NCBI GenBank assembly: GCA_022826345.1 | Contig: JAJDVB010000205.1 | Span: 37,823 to 101,822 of the forward strand | Direction: 5' to 3' | Length of the DNA stretch: 64,000 nucleotides | Source of the DNA: Alphaproteobacteria bacterium | GTDB lineage: Bacteria; Pseudomonadota; Alphaproteobacteria; UBA828 | Shown here: piece by piece, positions 42,680-53,698 of the stretch | How positions within the stretch are numbered: position 1 is the first letter of the stretch | Layout of the letters: the number at the start of each line of letters is the position of its first letter | Notes under the pieces: model-generated | Database searches by the model: none | Seen by the model: the letters and a program-made list of their open reading frames with translations, nothing else | What the model was told of the DNA's origin: nothing | Translations under genes and position numbers: made by a program

Positions 42680-42896
42680 GGCATCTTCCCTGATGCCTCG
42701 ATGTACGGCGAGGCCACTCGCGGCGCGTCCTCCCGGTCAATGGTTCCGCAGGCGCAGCGTCTGCAAGAAATCGGCCGCAGGTCTTCCAAGCATACCGAAG
42801 ATCGCCGTATGGTGACGGAGCGCGATGGCGTCCGACCGGCGAGCCCGTGATATCTGCTGACCGGGCATGGATGCCGCCGAACGGAAGAGGAAATCC

Positions 42897-43688
42897 ATGA
42901 GCTACGAGTTCATCGAGGTATCGACGTCCGACCACGTCACCACCGTGACGATCGCCCGCCCGCAGGTGATGAACGCCCTGCACCCGCACGCGGCGAAGGA
43001 GATGGACGACGTGTTCAACGCCTTCCAGGCCGACGACGATCAGTGGGTGGCGATCCTCACCGGCGCGGGCGACAGGGCGTTCTGCGCGGGCAACGATCTG
43101 AAGTTCCAGGCCGAGCACGGCCCGGATCGGGTGCGCGAGCTGCGCCGGGGGATCACGGGCGGATTCGGCGGGCTGACCCGCCGCGTCGGATGCTACAAGC
43201 CGATCATCGCGGCGGTGAACGGCGTCGCGCTCGGCGGCGGGTTCGAGCTGGTGCTCGCCTGCGACATCGTGGTGGCGGCCGAGCACGCATCGTTCGGCCT
43301 GCCCGAGCCGCGGGTGGGGCTGATGGCGGCGGCCGGCGGCGTGCACCGGCTGCCCCGCTACCTCCCGTGGCACGCGGCGATGGCGGTCATCCTCGCCGGC
43401 AAGCGGCTCTCCGCCGCCGAGGCGCACGCGTACGGGATCGTCTGCGAGGTCGTCCCCGGCGAAGCGCTGATGGAAGCGGCCCGGCGGTGGGCCGGCGAGA
43501 TCCTGAAGGGGGCGCCGCTGTCGGTGCGGGCGTCGAAGGAAGCGGCGCTCGTCGGCGCGGGAATGCCGCTGGAACGCGCGCTCGACTCGGTGTTTCCCGT
43601 TGCGCGGGAGATGTACGACTCCGAGGACCTCGTCGAGGGGCCGGTCGCGTTCGCGGAGAAGCGCCCGCCGCGCTGGAAGGGGCGGTGA
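42897..43688 (+). CDS. enoyl-CoA hydratase/isomerase family protein
   Basis: A 263-residue crotonase-fold enzyme. GDRAFCAGNDLKF forms one half of the oxyanion hole, VNGVALGGGFELVLACDIVV the second, and LPEPRVGLMAAAGGVHRLPR carries the active-site acidic position. The end PVAFAEKRPPRWKGR is typical. It hydrates or isomerises a CoA thioester; the substrate is not clear. The start at 42897 follows AGAGGA. The class IV aminotransferase gene follows 61 bp later and may be co-transcribed. Confidence 0.9.
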   Translation: MSYEFIEVSTSDHVTTVTIARPQVMNALHPHAAKEMDDVFNAFQADDDQWVAILTGAGDRAFCAGNDLKFQAEHGPDRVRELRRGITGGFGGLTRRVGCYKPIIAAVNGVALGGGFELVLACDIVVAAEHASFGLPEPRVGLMAAAGGVHRLPRYLPWHAAMAVILAGKRLSAAEAHAYGIVCEVVPGEALMEAARRWAGEILKGAPLSVRASKEAALVGAGMPLERALDSVFPVAREMYDSEDLVEGPVAFAEKRPPRWKGR

Positions 43689-43749
43689 TGCGCGGCGCCT
43701 GCGCATTCGCCCGAGCCGGGCCGGCTCGACCACCACGGGAGGTGAACCC

Positions 43750-44646
43750 ATGTCCGACGGCATCGTCTTCATCGACGGCGAGTACATGCACCCCGACGAG
43801 GCCAGGATGTCGATCTTCGACACCGGCTTCGTGTGGGGCGACGGCGTCTACGACGTCACGTCCACCTGGAACGGCTGGTTCTTCATGCTGGACGAGCACC
43901 TGGAGCGGTTCGCCCGCTCGTGCGAGGGGTTCCGGCTCGAGAACCCCTACTCGTTCGAGGAGATGCGCCGGATCTGCGCCGAGTGCGTCGACCGCGCCGG
44001 GCTCTCGAACGCCTACGTGAAGATGCAGATCACCCGCGGGGTGCCCCCACCGGGGGTCCGGGACCCGCGCGGGCTCGATCCCAGCGTCGTGGTGTACGCG
44101 GTTCCGTACGTGTGGATCTGGGGCGAGGACAAGTGCCGCAACGGCGTGAGCCTCCACGTGAGCGGCGTCGAGCGGGTGTCGTCCCGGGCCATCGACCAGC
44201 GCTTCAAGAACTACAACCGGGCCGATCTCGTGCAGGCGCGCCTGGAGGCGTACGACCACGGGTGCGACGACGCGGTCCTGGCCGGGCCGGACGGCTTTCT
44301 CACGGAGGGGCCGGGGTTCAACGTCTTCGTCGTCAGCGACGGCACCGTCGCGAGCCCCGACGACAACGTGCTCGAAGGGATCACGCGCCGCGCGGTGCGC
44401 GAGCTGTGCGAGCGCGAGGGGATCCCGTTCGAGCTTCGCAGGATCCGTCCCGAGGAGATGGCCGGGGCGAGCGAGGTGTTCGCGAGCACCACTGCGGGTG
44501 GAGTGATGCCGGTGACCGGGATCAACGGCAAGCCGATCGGCAACGGGCACGCCGGACTCGTCACGAGCCGCATCCAGTCGGCGTACTGGAGCGGGCGCGA
44601 GGCGGGCTGGCACGGGGTCCGGGCCGGCGACATCCTCGCGAGCTGA
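43750..44646 (+). CDS. class IV aminotransferase (branched-chain / D-amino acid / (R)-amine transaminase-like)
   Basis: A 298-residue fold-type IV PLP enzyme. DEARMSIFDTGFVWGDGVYD opens the fold, RFKNYNRADL holds the PLP lysine Lys153, LTEGPGFNVFVVSDG and VLEGITRRAV bind cofactor, and ASTTAGGVMPV lines the pocket. Several stretches are closer to (R)-selective amine transaminases than to IlvE, but the donor and acceptor cannot be assigned. A long open frame crossing this gene and the next HAD gene is a shadow. The start follows GGGAGG at a short distance and fits the family N-terminus. Confidence 0.88.
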   Translation: MSDGIVFIDGEYMHPDEARMSIFDTGFVWGDGVYDVTSTWNGWFFMLDEHLERFARSCEGFRLENPYSFEEMRRICAECVDRAGLSNAYVKMQITRGVPPPGVRDPRGLDPSVVVYAVPYVWIWGEDKCRNGVSLHVSGVERVSSRAIDQRFKNYNRADLVQARLEAYDHGCDDAVLAGPDGFLTEGPGFNVFVVSDGTVASPDDNVLEGITRRAVRELCEREGIPFELRRIRPEEMAGASEVFASTTAGGVMPVTGINGKPIGNGHAGLVTSRIQSAYWSGREAGWHGVRAGDILAS

Positions 44647-44795
44647 GGGCACGGGGCTCGAATCGCGGACCAGGGCGTGGCGCTCTCACCCACCGCGTAT
44701 CGATCCGTCGCTTTGGCGGCACCTGCATAGCCCCTGCAACAGGGCATCGCGATCTCACGCGTGGGCGCGCATTGCGCGGGAGCCGCGATCCCCTC

Positions 44796-45584
44796 TCAAC
44801 CCGTCGCCAGCGCGCGGAGCTGCCTCGCGCGCGCGCCCGCCGCTCCCATCAGCATCGACAGGTCGTTGCCGCAGAGGATGAAGCGCATCCCCATCTCGAC
44901 GCAGCGCTCCATCAGCGCGGGCTCGTAGACGCCGCCGAGCCCCGGGAACCGGCCGTGCCGGCGGCAGGCTTCAATGACCTTCGCCTGCGCCTCCATCACC
45001 GCCGGGTCGCCCACCCGGCCCGGGATCCCCATCTCCATGCAGAGGTCGTTCGTGCCGACGAGCAGGCCGTCGACGCCTTCGACGGCGGCGATGGCATCCG
45101 CGTTCTCCACCGCTTCCGGGGTCTCGATCATCACGACGACCAGGGTGGAGGCGTTGATCGCCTGCGTGGCCTCGCCGACGGGGACCGCGGCGAAGTCGAG
45201 CTGGGCGAGTCCGCCGACCACCGAGCGGCGCCCGAGCGGCGGAAAGCGGCACTGGCGGACGATGCGCGCCGCAGTCTCCGGGGTGTCCACATGCGGAGCC
45301 ACGATGCCCTGCGCGCCGCCGTCGAGAATGCGGCTCGCGTGATGGTGCTCGAAACCCGGCACCCGCACGACGGGGGTGATCCCGGCGGATTGCGCGGCCA
45401 CCGAGACCTGCGCCGCGGCGTCGAGATCCATGCTGGAGTGCTCCATGTCGATGAACAGCCAGTCGTAGCCGCAGGTCTTCATCGCCTTCGCGATGTCGAC
45501 GGTGCGGGACATGCGCACCCCCATTCCGAGCGCGAGCTGCCCGGCGTCGAGCCGTTCCTTCGCCGCGTTCCTCACCGAGACCAT
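44796..45584 (-). CDS. HpcH/HpaI-family aldolase
   Basis: A 262-residue TIM-barrel aldolase. YDWLFIDMEHSSMDLD, VVRVPGFEHHHASRILDGGA, VVVMIETPEAVEN and GLLVGTNDLCMEMG are the metal- and pyruvate-binding stretches of the family, which cleaves 4-hydroxy-2-oxo acids to pyruvate and an aldehyde. The start at 45584 is preceded by GAGAGGCGGG; the longer frame upstream is an antisense shadow of the HAD gene. It is a single gene convergent with the aminotransferase. Confidence 0.9.
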   Translation of the reverse strand: MVSVRNAAKERLDAGQLALGMGVRMSRTVDIAKAMKTCGYDWLFIDMEHSSMDLDAAAQVSVAAQSAGITPVVRVPGFEHHHASRILDGGAQGIVAPHVDTPETAARIVRQCRFPPLGRRSVVGGLAQLDFAAVPVGEATQAINASTLVVVMIETPEAVENADAIAAVEGVDGLLVGTNDLCMEMGIPGRVGDPAVMEAQAKVIEACRRHGRFPGLGGVYEPALMERCVEMGMRFILCGNDLSMLMGAAGARARQLRALATG

Positions 45585-45788
45585 CCCGCCTCTCCCGCTT
45601 CGCTGCCGGCCGGCATCATCCCACAAGTCCACGCGGTCCGCGGCGGCGCTCCGAGCGTGGTCCGGGCGCGAACCTCGGCTATCATTGCGCGCCCGAACAG
45701 CGCGAGAACCTCTCCGGCGACCACGATTCGCCAGCGCCGGCCGCGTGCCCGGTGCCTCGAGACCTCGATGATGGTGCAGAGGGAAACC

Positions 45789-46523
45789 ATGGCCACACTG
45801 ACCGACTACCGAGTCCTGACCTTCGACTGCTACGGCACCCTGATCGACTGGGAGGGAGGAATCTGGGACGCGCTCCAGCCGCTCATCATGCACGGCGGAC
45901 GCTCCGACGTGACCCGCGACGCCGGGCTGCTCGCCTTCGCGAGGCACGAGCACCACCACGAGCGCGAGAGCCCCGAGCTGCGCTACCCGGACCTGCTCGC
46001 GCGCGTGCACCGCAGCATCGCGGAGAGCTTGCGTATCGAGACCAGCGCCGCGCTCGACGAGGCGTTCGGCGCCTCGGTGGCGCTGTGGCCCGCGTTCCCG
46101 GACACCGCGGACGCGCTGCGCGTCCTGAAGCGCCGTTACCGGCTCGTGATCCTGTCCAACGTCCACCGCGACGGCTTCGCGGCCTCGAACCGCAAGCTCG
46201 GGGTGGAGTTCGACGCCATCTACACCGCGGAGGACATCGGCTCCTACAAGCCGTCCGACGCCAACTTCGAGTACCTGCTCTCCCACCTGAAATCGGACTT
46301 CGGGCTGGAGAAGGCCGACATCCTGCACACCGCGCAGAGCCTGCACCACGACCACGTGCCGGCGCGGCGCTTCGGCCTCGCCAACGCCTGGATCGACCGG
46401 CAGCGGCTCTCGCAGGGCGGAAGCTGGGGGGCGACGGACAAGGTGGAGGCGATGCCCGAGACCGACTTCGTGTTCTTCTCGATGGGAGAGATGGCCGAGG
46501 CGGTGCGGGCCGAGGGTGGGTGA
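45789..46523 (+). CDS. HAD-superfamily hydrolase, haloacid dehalogenase type II
   Basis: A 244-residue enzyme. LTFDCYGTLIDWEGGIWDAL contains the nucleophile Asp13, VILSNVHRDGFAASNRKLGV is motif II and EDIGSYKPSDANFEYLL is motif III with its lysine. Type II haloacid dehalogenases convert 2-halo acids to hydroxy acids, but many members are phosphatases of unknown substrate. The start at 45789 is set by GAGGGAAACC; an ATG seven codons earlier is less good. It is divergent from the aldolase gene with about 200 bp between. A relative is found in the ABC operon at 61433-62131. Confidence 0.88.
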   Translation: MATLTDYRVLTFDCYGTLIDWEGGIWDALQPLIMHGGRSDVTRDAGLLAFARHEHHHERESPELRYPDLLARVHRSIAESLRIETSAALDEAFGASVALWPAFPDTADALRVLKRRYRLVILSNVHRDGFAASNRKLGVEFDAIYTAEDIGSYKPSDANFEYLLSHLKSDFGLEKADILHTAQSLHHDHVPARRFGLANAWIDRQRLSQGGSWGATDKVEAMPETDFVFFSMGEMAEAVRAEGG

Positions 46524-46549
46524 ATCGGAAGCGATCGCGGGTTCGCGCC

Positions 46550-46771
46550 ATGAAGGGCCGTAGCACGTTCACCGTCGCCGAGGCAGAGGCGGTCCGCGCG
46601 CTCCCGGTAGAGCTTCGCTCGACGGATCGAGGGACGCAGAAGCGGATTCGCCGAACGCTTCGGACCCGATACCAATTCTACATCTCGGATTTCGCAGTCC
46701 ATCGAGAGGGCTTCACGGTAACCGATCTCGACTTCATGATCCGCCGCGCCGTGATCCGCATCGAAGGATAG
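46550..46771 (+). CDS. small conserved-looking protein of unknown function
   Basis: A 73-residue protein starting at the ATG at 46550. LRTRYQFYISDFAVHREGFT and VTDLDFMIRRAVIRIEG resemble a widespread small family whose members end in a similar FYISDF...GFT..D pattern; no function is known to me. It lies 26 bp after the HAD gene on the same strand and 51 bp before argG. No membrane segment. Confidence 0.6.
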   Translation: MKGRSTFTVAEAEAVRALPVELRSTDRGTQKRIRRTLRTRYQFYISDFAVHREGFTVTDLDFMIRRAVIRIEG

Positions 46772-46822
46772 GGCGACTGGCTACCCGCATGGTTTCCCGA
46801 TGACTCAAGGACCAGGAACCTC

Positions 46823-48049
<1,227 letters not shown>

Positions 48050-48191
48050 ATGTCTGTCATTCGGCGACGGGACATCAAGGCCATTTCTTCAGCTACCGCA
48101 CGGAGCAGGTTGTACGGGACGATTGGTGTTCGCCTCGCGCCATACCGCATCGCGCGTCGTGTCGCCCCCGCCTTGGTGAGAGTCGGTGTTG

Positions 48192-48407
48192 TCAGGCCAG
48201 CATCAGCCGTTCGCCCTTGGGCTCTGGAACGGGGTCCCCGAACTCGTGCGCAGTATCGATCCAGAGCTCAATCGCCTGATTGGCGTTCCTCAGGGCGGCT
48301 TCCTGCGTATCTCCGTGAGCCATGCATCCAGGCAGCTCGGGCACCTCCGCTACGAAGGCTCCATCCACTCGGCTCCAATACAGGATGATTTCGTACTTGA
48401 ACATCAT
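48192..48407 (-). CDS. solitary HicB-family antitoxin-like protein
   Basis: A 71-residue protein with the HicB fold: [20 protein letters not shown] then [20 protein letters not shown] and [19 protein letters not shown], the partial RNase H-like antitoxin domain. No HicA toxin is encoded on either side, and no DNA-binding tail is present. Its ATG at 48407 overlaps the stop of lysS (ATGA), so it is translated from the lysS message. It may be an orphan antitoxin or a regulator with another target. Confidence 0.82.
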   Translation of the reverse strand: MMFKYEIILYWSRVDGAFVAEVPELPGCMAHGDTQEAALRNANQAIELWIDTAHEFGDPVPEPKGERLMLA

Positions 48408-49903
48408 TCCTCGTCGGAAGACCTCTCCCGGCGCATGTACGGAAAGAGCAGCACGTCCCGAATCGACGCCGAGTCCGTCAGCAGCATCACGAGGCGGTCG
48501 ATGCCGAGCCCTTGGCCGCCGGTGGGCGGCAGCCCGTACTCCAGGGCCCGAATGTAGTCGTCGTCGAACCACATCGCCTCGTCGTCGCCGGCCGCGCGGG
48601 TCTCTACCTGGCGGCGGAACCGGGCCGCCTGGTCCTCGGGGTCGTTCAGCTCGGAGAAGCCGTTGGCGATCTCCCGGCCCGCGATGAACAGCTCGAAACG
48701 GTCGGTGATGAACGGGTCCTCGTCGTTCGCGCGCGAGAGCGGCGACACCTCCATCGGGTGGCCGGTGATGAACGTCGGCTGGCGGAGGCGGTCCTCGGCT
48801 GTCTTCTCGAAGATCTCCTGCCACAGCTTGCCGCGGCCGTGGTGGCTCGCGATGGCGATGCCGAGCGACCCGGCGTGCTCACGGACGCGGTCGTCTCGGT
48901 CGAGGTCGGCAGCGTCGAGCCCCGGATTGCATTCGAGGATCGCCTCCGCCATCGAGAGTCTCCGGAACGGCGCTCCGAGGTCGATGGTCTCGCCCTGGTA
49001 CTCGATCACCGCGGAGCCGCACACCGCCAGCGCCGCGCCGCGCACCAGCTCCTCGGTCAGATCCATCATCTCCACGTAGTCCGCGTACGCCTGGTAGAAC
49101 TCCAGCATCGTGAACTCGGGGTTGTGCTGGGTGGAGACGCCCTCGTTGCGGAAGTTGCGGTTGATCTCGAACACGCGCTCGAGCCCGCCGACCACCAGGC
49201 GCTTCAGGTACAGCTCCGGCGCGACCCGCAGGTAGAGGTCGGTGTCGAGCGCGTTGTGGTGGGTCACGAACGGCCGGGCTACCGCTCCGCCCGGGATCGG
49301 GTGCATCATCGGGGTCTCGACCTCCAGGAAGCCGCGGTCGATGAAGAACCGGCGGATGTGGTCGACGGTACGCGAGCGGGCGCGGAACACCTCGCGGCTG
49401 CGCTCGTTGACGATGAGGTCGACGTAGCGGCGCCGGTAGCGGGTCTCGACGTCGGAGAGCCCGTGGTGCTTTTCCGGCAACGGCAGCAGCGACTTCACGA
49501 GCAGCCGAACCGACCGCGCCTTCACCGACAGCTCGCCGGTCCGGGTGCGGAACACCTCGCCTTCCACCGCGACGATGTCCCCGATGTCGAACCGTCTGAA
49601 CTCCGCGTACTGGCCCTCCGGCAGATCGTCGCGGCGCAGGTAGATCTGGATGTCGCCGGAAACGTCGCGCAGGTGCGCGAACGACGCCTTGCCCATGATT
49701 CGGCGGGTCATCATCCGCCCGGCGATGGCCACCGGCACCGGCTCGCGCTCCAGCGCCTCGGTGTCGGCGTCGGCGAACCGCTCGTGCAGGTCGCCGGCCC
49801 GCGCATCGGGCCGGAAGTCGTTCGGATACGCCTGGCCGCGCTCGCGCAGCGCCGCGAGCTTCGCGCGGCGTTGCGCCGACTGGTCGGTGACGTCCTCGCT
49901 CAT
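48404..49903 (-). CDS. lysS: lysyl-tRNA synthetase, class II
   Basis: A 499-residue class II synthetase. The N-terminal OB-fold carries [19 protein letters not shown]. The catalytic core has motif 2 ([20 protein letters not shown]), [17 protein letters not shown] and motif 3 ([20 protein letters not shown]). It charges tRNA-Lys. The start at 49903 follows GGAGGG at 7 nt. It is 120 bp downstream of prfB on the same strand, an order known from Gamma- and Betaproteobacteria; many Alphaproteobacteria instead have a class I enzyme. Confidence 0.97.
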   Translation of the reverse strand: MSEDVTDQSAQRRAKLAALRERGQAYPNDFRPDARAGDLHERFADADTEALEREPVPVAIAGRMMTRRIMGKASFAHLRDVSGDIQIYLRRDDLPEGQYAEFRRFDIGDIVAVEGEVFRTRTGELSVKARSVRLLVKSLLPLPEKHHGLSDVETRYRRRYVDLIVNERSREVFRARSRTVDHIRRFFIDRGFLEVETPMMHPIPGGAVARPFVTHHNALDTDLYLRVAPELYLKRLVVGGLERVFEINRNFRNEGVSTQHNPEFTMLEFYQAYADYVEMMDLTEELVRGAALAVCGSAVIEYQGETIDLGAPFRRLSMAEAILECNPGLDAADLDRDDRVREHAGSLGIAIASHHGRGKLWQEIFEKTAEDRLRQPTFITGHPMEVSPLSRANDEDPFITDRFELFIAGREIANGFSELNDPEDQAARFRRQVETRAAGDDEAMWFDDDYIRALEYGLPPTGGQGLGIDRLVMLLTDSASIRDVLLFPYMRRERSSDEE

Positions 49904-50023
49904 CGGCCCGCCCTCCATGGCAACGGCATCGCGGAAGCGGCCGACCAACCGCCACGGTCCCGTGTCACGCCGGCCGGGCCACGGCCCGCTCTCTCCATGT
50001 CTCCGCTCACCGCACCCTCCGCC

Positions 50024-51122
50024 TCACACCCCCGCCTTCAGGCTCGCCTCGATGAAGCGGTCGATGTCGCCGTCGAGCACCGCCCCGGTGTTGCCGATCT
50101 CGACGCCGGTGCGGAGATCCTTGATGCGCGACTGGTCGAGCACGTAGGAACGTATCTGGCTCCCCCACCCGATGTCCGCCTTGTCGTCCTCCACCGCCTG
50201 CTGCGTCTCGCGGCGCTTCTGCATCTCGTGCTCGTAGAGCCTCGCCTTGAGCTGCTTCATCGCGGTGGCCTTGTTCTTGTGCTGCGAGCGGTCGTTCTGG
50301 CACTGCACCACGATGCTGGTCGGCAGGTGGGTGATGCGCACCGCGGACTCGGTGCGGTTGACGTGCTGGCCCCCGGCCCCGCTCGCGCGGTAGACGTCGA
50401 TCCTGAGATCGCCCGGATCGATCTCGATGTCGATGTCGTCGTCGACCTCCGGCGACACGTACACCGCCGCGAACGAGGTGTGGCGCCGGTGCCCGGCGTC
50501 GAACGGCGACTTGCGCACCAGCCGGTGCACGCCGGTCTCGGTGCGGAGCCACCCGTAGGCGTACTCCCCCGCGAAACGGATGGTGGCGCTCTTGATCCCC
50601 GCCACATCCGCCTCCGACACCTCGATCAGCTCCGTCTCGAACCCGCGCCGCTCGCCCCATCGCAGGTACATGCGGAACAGCATCTCGGCCCAGTCCTGCG
50701 CCTCGGTGCCGCCGGAGCCGGCCTGGATGTCGAGGAACGCGTTGGAGGGATCCATCTCACCGGAGAACATGCGGCGGAACTCCAGGGCGCCGAGGTGCTC
50801 GTCGAGCGCCGCCACGTCGGCGTCGACCTCGGCCACGATGGCGGCGTCGGACTCCTCCTCAGCCATCGAGAGGAGGGTCTCCGCGTCTTCGAGGCCGGCA
50901 TCGAGGCGTTCAAAGCCGTCCACGACCTCGGCAAGCCTTGCGCGCTCGCGCCCGAGCGCCTGCGCCCGCTCGGGCTCGCTCCAGATGTCGGGAAGCTCCA
51001 GCTCGCGGTCGACCTCTTCCAGCTTCTCGCGGCGCGCCGCGATGTCAAAGATACCCCCTCAGGGCATCGAGACGCCCCCGCATGTCCTTGATGCGAGCAT
51101 GGATTGCGTTGGCTTCTTCCAT
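50024..51122 (-). CDS. prfB: peptide chain release factor 2, with programmed +1 frameshift
   Basis: Release factor 2, about 365 residues, recognises UGA and UAA stops. Translation starts at 51122 ([20 protein letters not shown] then LRGYL), meets UGA at 51047-51045 and must shift +1 to continue [16 protein letters not shown]. Downstream, [12 protein letters not shown] holds the SPF stop-codon recognition motif and [15 protein letters not shown] the GGQ peptidyl hydrolysis loop. The long frame beginning at 50923 is only the 3' part. Location directly before lysS is conserved in gamma- and betaproteobacteria. Confidence 0.96.
51045..51059 (-). promoter_or_regulatory. prfB autoregulatory frameshift site
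   Basis: On the minus strand the sequence reads AGGGGGTATCTTTGA. This is the internal Shine-Dalgarno-like AGGGGG (51059-51054), the slippery CTT (51050-51048) and the in-frame stop TGA (51047-51045), the same arrangement as in Escherichia coli. Low release factor 2 lets ribosomes slip +1 and make more of it. Confidence 0.97.
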
Positions 51123-51265
51123 GGCGAGGCCCTTCGGGAGTGGCGATCGACGGTTGCGTTGCGCACCGGCGCGCTCACGCGGCGGCGGATGGTACTACAG
51201 CGCCGGGAAACGGGCGTACCTCGCGGTTCGTGTTGCGAGGCCGGGCCTCTGGGCGGTCATCGTAG

Positions 51266-51336
51266 GGGCGACGCATGCGTCGCCCGGAACGTCCTCGAGA
51301 GCCGACGCGACAATACGGGCGACGCATGCGTCGCCC
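51266..51336. repeat. pair of 20-bp palindromes, inverted to each other
   Basis: GGGCGACGCATGCGTCGCCC occurs at 51266-51285 and again at 51317-51336, each a perfect palindrome. The outer flanks (GTAG before the first, CTAC after the second) are also mirrored, so the whole unit is an inverted pair 31 bp apart. The distal flank supplies the TAG stop of the aminopeptidase gene. This looks like a small dispersed element between prfB and that gene. Confidence 0.85.
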
Positions 51337-52470
51337 CTACACATGTTCCTTACGCGACAGCGGGGGCAGGTTCCCTGACCGTGGCAGGCTCCCAAGGGGA
51401 TCCAGCGCCTCCAGCCGGGTGCGCCGCTCCTCCGCAGGCAACGCCGCGAGCTCGTCGCACGCGCGATAGAACGCGTCGAGATCGCCGCCGGAGCGGGCCA
51501 GCAGCGCTTCCAGCGCGGGCACCCACCGGTCGTAGGCGGTCAGGAGCGCCATCGCCGCGTTGTTCACCCCGCGCTCGAACCAGAAGTCCCAGGTCGGGCC
51601 GCTCGTCCACGTCGAACGCAGCGACGCGTACCGAGACCGCAGCCGCTCGAACGCTCGCGTCTTCGCCGCGCGCTTCTCCACGTCCGTACGGGACGACGCG
51701 TACACGGCTTCGAGATCGCGGCGCGTGTCCCGCGCCAGATCGAGGAACGCGGCGCGACGTTCGGCCGCGATTCGGTGGCGCTCTCTCAGGCCGTCCCGTC
51801 GCGCCGCCTCGATCCAGCGGCGCACGCCGGCACGCTCGACCACGACCGCGAACGACTCGTTGAAGTCCGTGTCGCCGGGCACGTAGAGCCGCTGGTGCGC
51901 AAGCTCGTGGAAGACGATGCCGGCGAGGGAGTACTCGGGCAGCTCGACCATCGAGCTCAGCAGGGGATCGTCGAACCAGCCCAGGGTCGAGTAGGCGCGG
52001 ACTCCGGTTACCGTCACGTCCCAGCCCTCCGATTCCAGCTTCGCGGCGTGCGCGTCGGCGTCCGACTCCGAGAAGTAGCCCCGATAGCTCACGCATCCGG
52101 CCACCGGGAAGCACCAGCGCCGGGGCTCCAGCGAAAGCTCGGGCGCCGCCACCACGGTCCGGACCACGTAGCGGCGGCCGAGATCGACGTAGCGGCGGTA
52201 GCTCGCGTTGGCGGGCAGGGCGAGAACGTCGGAGGCGAATTCGCGGATCTCCAGCGCGGTACGGAGCCGCGCCGCGAGGCCGGGAACGGTTTCCGGCGCG
52301 CCGATGACCGCCTCGACGGGGCGCGCCCGCGCCATCAGTCCGAGATGACCGGTCACCGACTGCGCGTAGTACCCGACGTTCGCGCACCCGGGGAGCGCGA
52401 GAACGGCGAGCAGCGCGAGGCAGGCACTGGCGCCCGCCGCGCCACCGTGTTCAGCGGTAGAGCATCCCAT
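51337..52470 (-). CDS. lipoprotein aminopeptidase (PF10023-type)
   Basis: A 377-residue predicted lipoprotein with a hydrophobic leader and lipobox LPGC near residue 29. The rest matches the predicted-aminopeptidase family: YSTLGWFDDPLLSSMVELPE, then GIVFHELAHQRLYVPGDTDF with the zinc motif HELAH, and FNESFAVVVERAGVRRW supplying the second Glu. It probably acts on the periplasmic side of a membrane. Its start overlaps the dadA end by 20 bp. The stop codon is provided by an inserted palindromic repeat, so the C-terminus may have been altered. Confidence 0.87.
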   Translation of the reverse strand: MGCSTAEHGGAAGASACLALLAVLALPGCANVGYYAQSVTGHLGLMARARPVEAVIGAPETVPGLAARLRTALEIREFASDVLALPANASYRRYVDLGRRYVVRTVVAAPELSLEPRRWCFPVAGCVSYRGYFSESDADAHAAKLESEGWDVTVTGVRAYSTLGWFDDPLLSSMVELPEYSLAGIVFHELAHQRLYVPGDTDFNESFAVVVERAGVRRWIEAARRDGLRERHRIAAERRAAFLDLARDTRRDLEAVYASSRTDVEKRAAKTRAFERLRSRYASLRSTWTSGPTWDFWFERGVNNAAMALLTAYDRWVPALEALLARSGGDLDAFYRACDELAALPAEERRTRLEALDPLGSLPRSGNLPPLSRKEHV

Positions 52471-53698
52471 CGAGGTCGATTTCGGGGTCGCGTCCCGCCA
52501 GCAGGTCGGCCACCACTTTCGCCGAGCCGCACGACATCGTCCAGCCGATGTGTCCGTGACCGACGTTGAGCATCAGGTTGCGGTAGCGGGCGAAGCCGAA
52601 AATGGGCACCGTGGTGGGGGTCATCGGGCGCAGGCCCGCCCAGTACTCGGGATTCGCGTAGTCGGCCCCGGCGGGGAACAGCTCCCGCGCCACGTCGAAC
52701 ATCGCGCGGAAGTCCTCGGTCGCGTGGCTCCTGTCGTAGCCGCCGAACTCCGCCGTCGACGTGACCCGGAGCCGGCTCCCCATGGGGCAGAAGGCGACGA
52801 GGTGGTCCTCGTCCACCATGCCGATCTTCGGGCTCCGGTTCGACGGCTCGACCGGCACCGTGACCGAGTAGCCCTTGCACGGCCAGATGGGCAGCTTCAC
52901 CCCGATCGGGGCGGCGAGGAACGGAGTCTCGTGCCCCGCTGCGAGCACGAATGCGTCCGCCAGGCGCTCGCCCCGGTCCGTCTCCACCCGCTCGATGCGG
53001 TCGCCGCCGGCGACGATGGCGCGCACGCGGGTGTCGTACTCGAAGCGCACCCCGAGGTGCCCGGCGCACCATGCCGCGAGGTTGCGCGAGAACATCCGCG
53101 CGTCCCCGCTCTGGTCGCCCGGGGCGTGCAGAGCGCCCGCCAGCCGGTCCTTCACCGGCTCCAGGGCCGGCTCGACGCCGGCGACGGCGTCTCGGTCCAG
53201 CACCCGGAGCTCCACCCCCTGCTCGCGCAGGATGGCGGTATGCGCGATGCCCTTCTCCATGCTCCGCTCGGAGCGGTAGAGGTAGAGGTTGCCTTCGTCC
53301 AGCCCGTCGTAGGCGACGCCGGTGTCGGCGGCCACCTCGTTGAGCCGCGCGACCGAGTACAGGCACAGCCGCACCTTGCGCAGCGTGTTCCGCCTCGCGC
53401 GTTCCTCGGTGCACTGCGCGAGGAACTGCAGTCCCCAGCGCCACATGCGCGGATCCGCCCGCAGCCTCAGCCGCAGGGCCTGGTCCTTCATGAAGAGCGA
53501 CTTGAAGAGGATCTTCGGCGCCTTCGGCGACGCCCATGCGTACGCGTGGGCAGGGGCCAGGAGCCCCGCGTTGGCGTAGGAGGTCTCGGCCGCCGCGGCC
53601 GGGTGGCGTTCGAGGACGGTCACCTCGTGGCCGTCCCGCGCGAGGTAGTAGGCGGTGGTGACGCCGATGACGCCCCCGCCCAGCACCAGGACCCTCAC
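52451..53698 (-). CDS. dadA: D-amino acid dehydrogenase
   Basis: A 415-residue FAD enzyme of the DadA family. The N-terminus VRVLVLGGGVIGVTTAYYLA binds FAD, AAETSYANAGLLAPAHAYAW is the typical DadA stretch, DQSGDARMFSRNLA and MLNVGHGHIGWTMSCGSAKV are further conserved segments. It oxidises D-amino acids to keto acids and ammonia, feeding electrons to the membrane. The true start is the GTG at 53698. ridA lies upstream on the same strand, which fits: RidA hydrolyses the imine products. Confidence 0.93.
   Translation of the reverse strand: MRVLVLGGGVIGVTTAYYLARDGHEVTVLERHPAAAAETSYANAGLLAPAHAYAWASPKAPKILFKSLFMKDQALRLRLRADPRMWRWGLQFLAQCTEERARRNTLRKVRLCLYSVARLNEVAADTGVAYDGLDEGNLYLYRSERSMEKGIAHTAILREQGVELRVLDRDAVAGVEPALEPVKDRLAGALHAPGDQSGDARMFSRNLAAWCAGHLGVRFEYDTRVRAIVAGGDRIERVETDRGERLADAFVLAAGHETPFLAAPIGVKLPIWPCKGYSVTVPVEPSNRSPKIGMVDEDHLVAFCPMGSRLRVTSTAEFGGYDRSHATEDFRAMFDVARELFPAGADYANPEYWAGLRPMTPTTVPIFGFARYRNLMLNVGHGHIGWTMSCGSAKVVADLLAGRDPEIDLDGMLYR

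Noticed and set aside
40271..42850. 859-codon plus-strand frame opposite SelD
   Set aside because: Antisense shadow of the selD fusion with no motif or ribosome-binding site.
48050..48191. Possible hicA toxin next to hicB
   Set aside because: No frame on either strand encodes a HicA-like double-stranded-RNA-binding fold or its GSHxxY-type motif.
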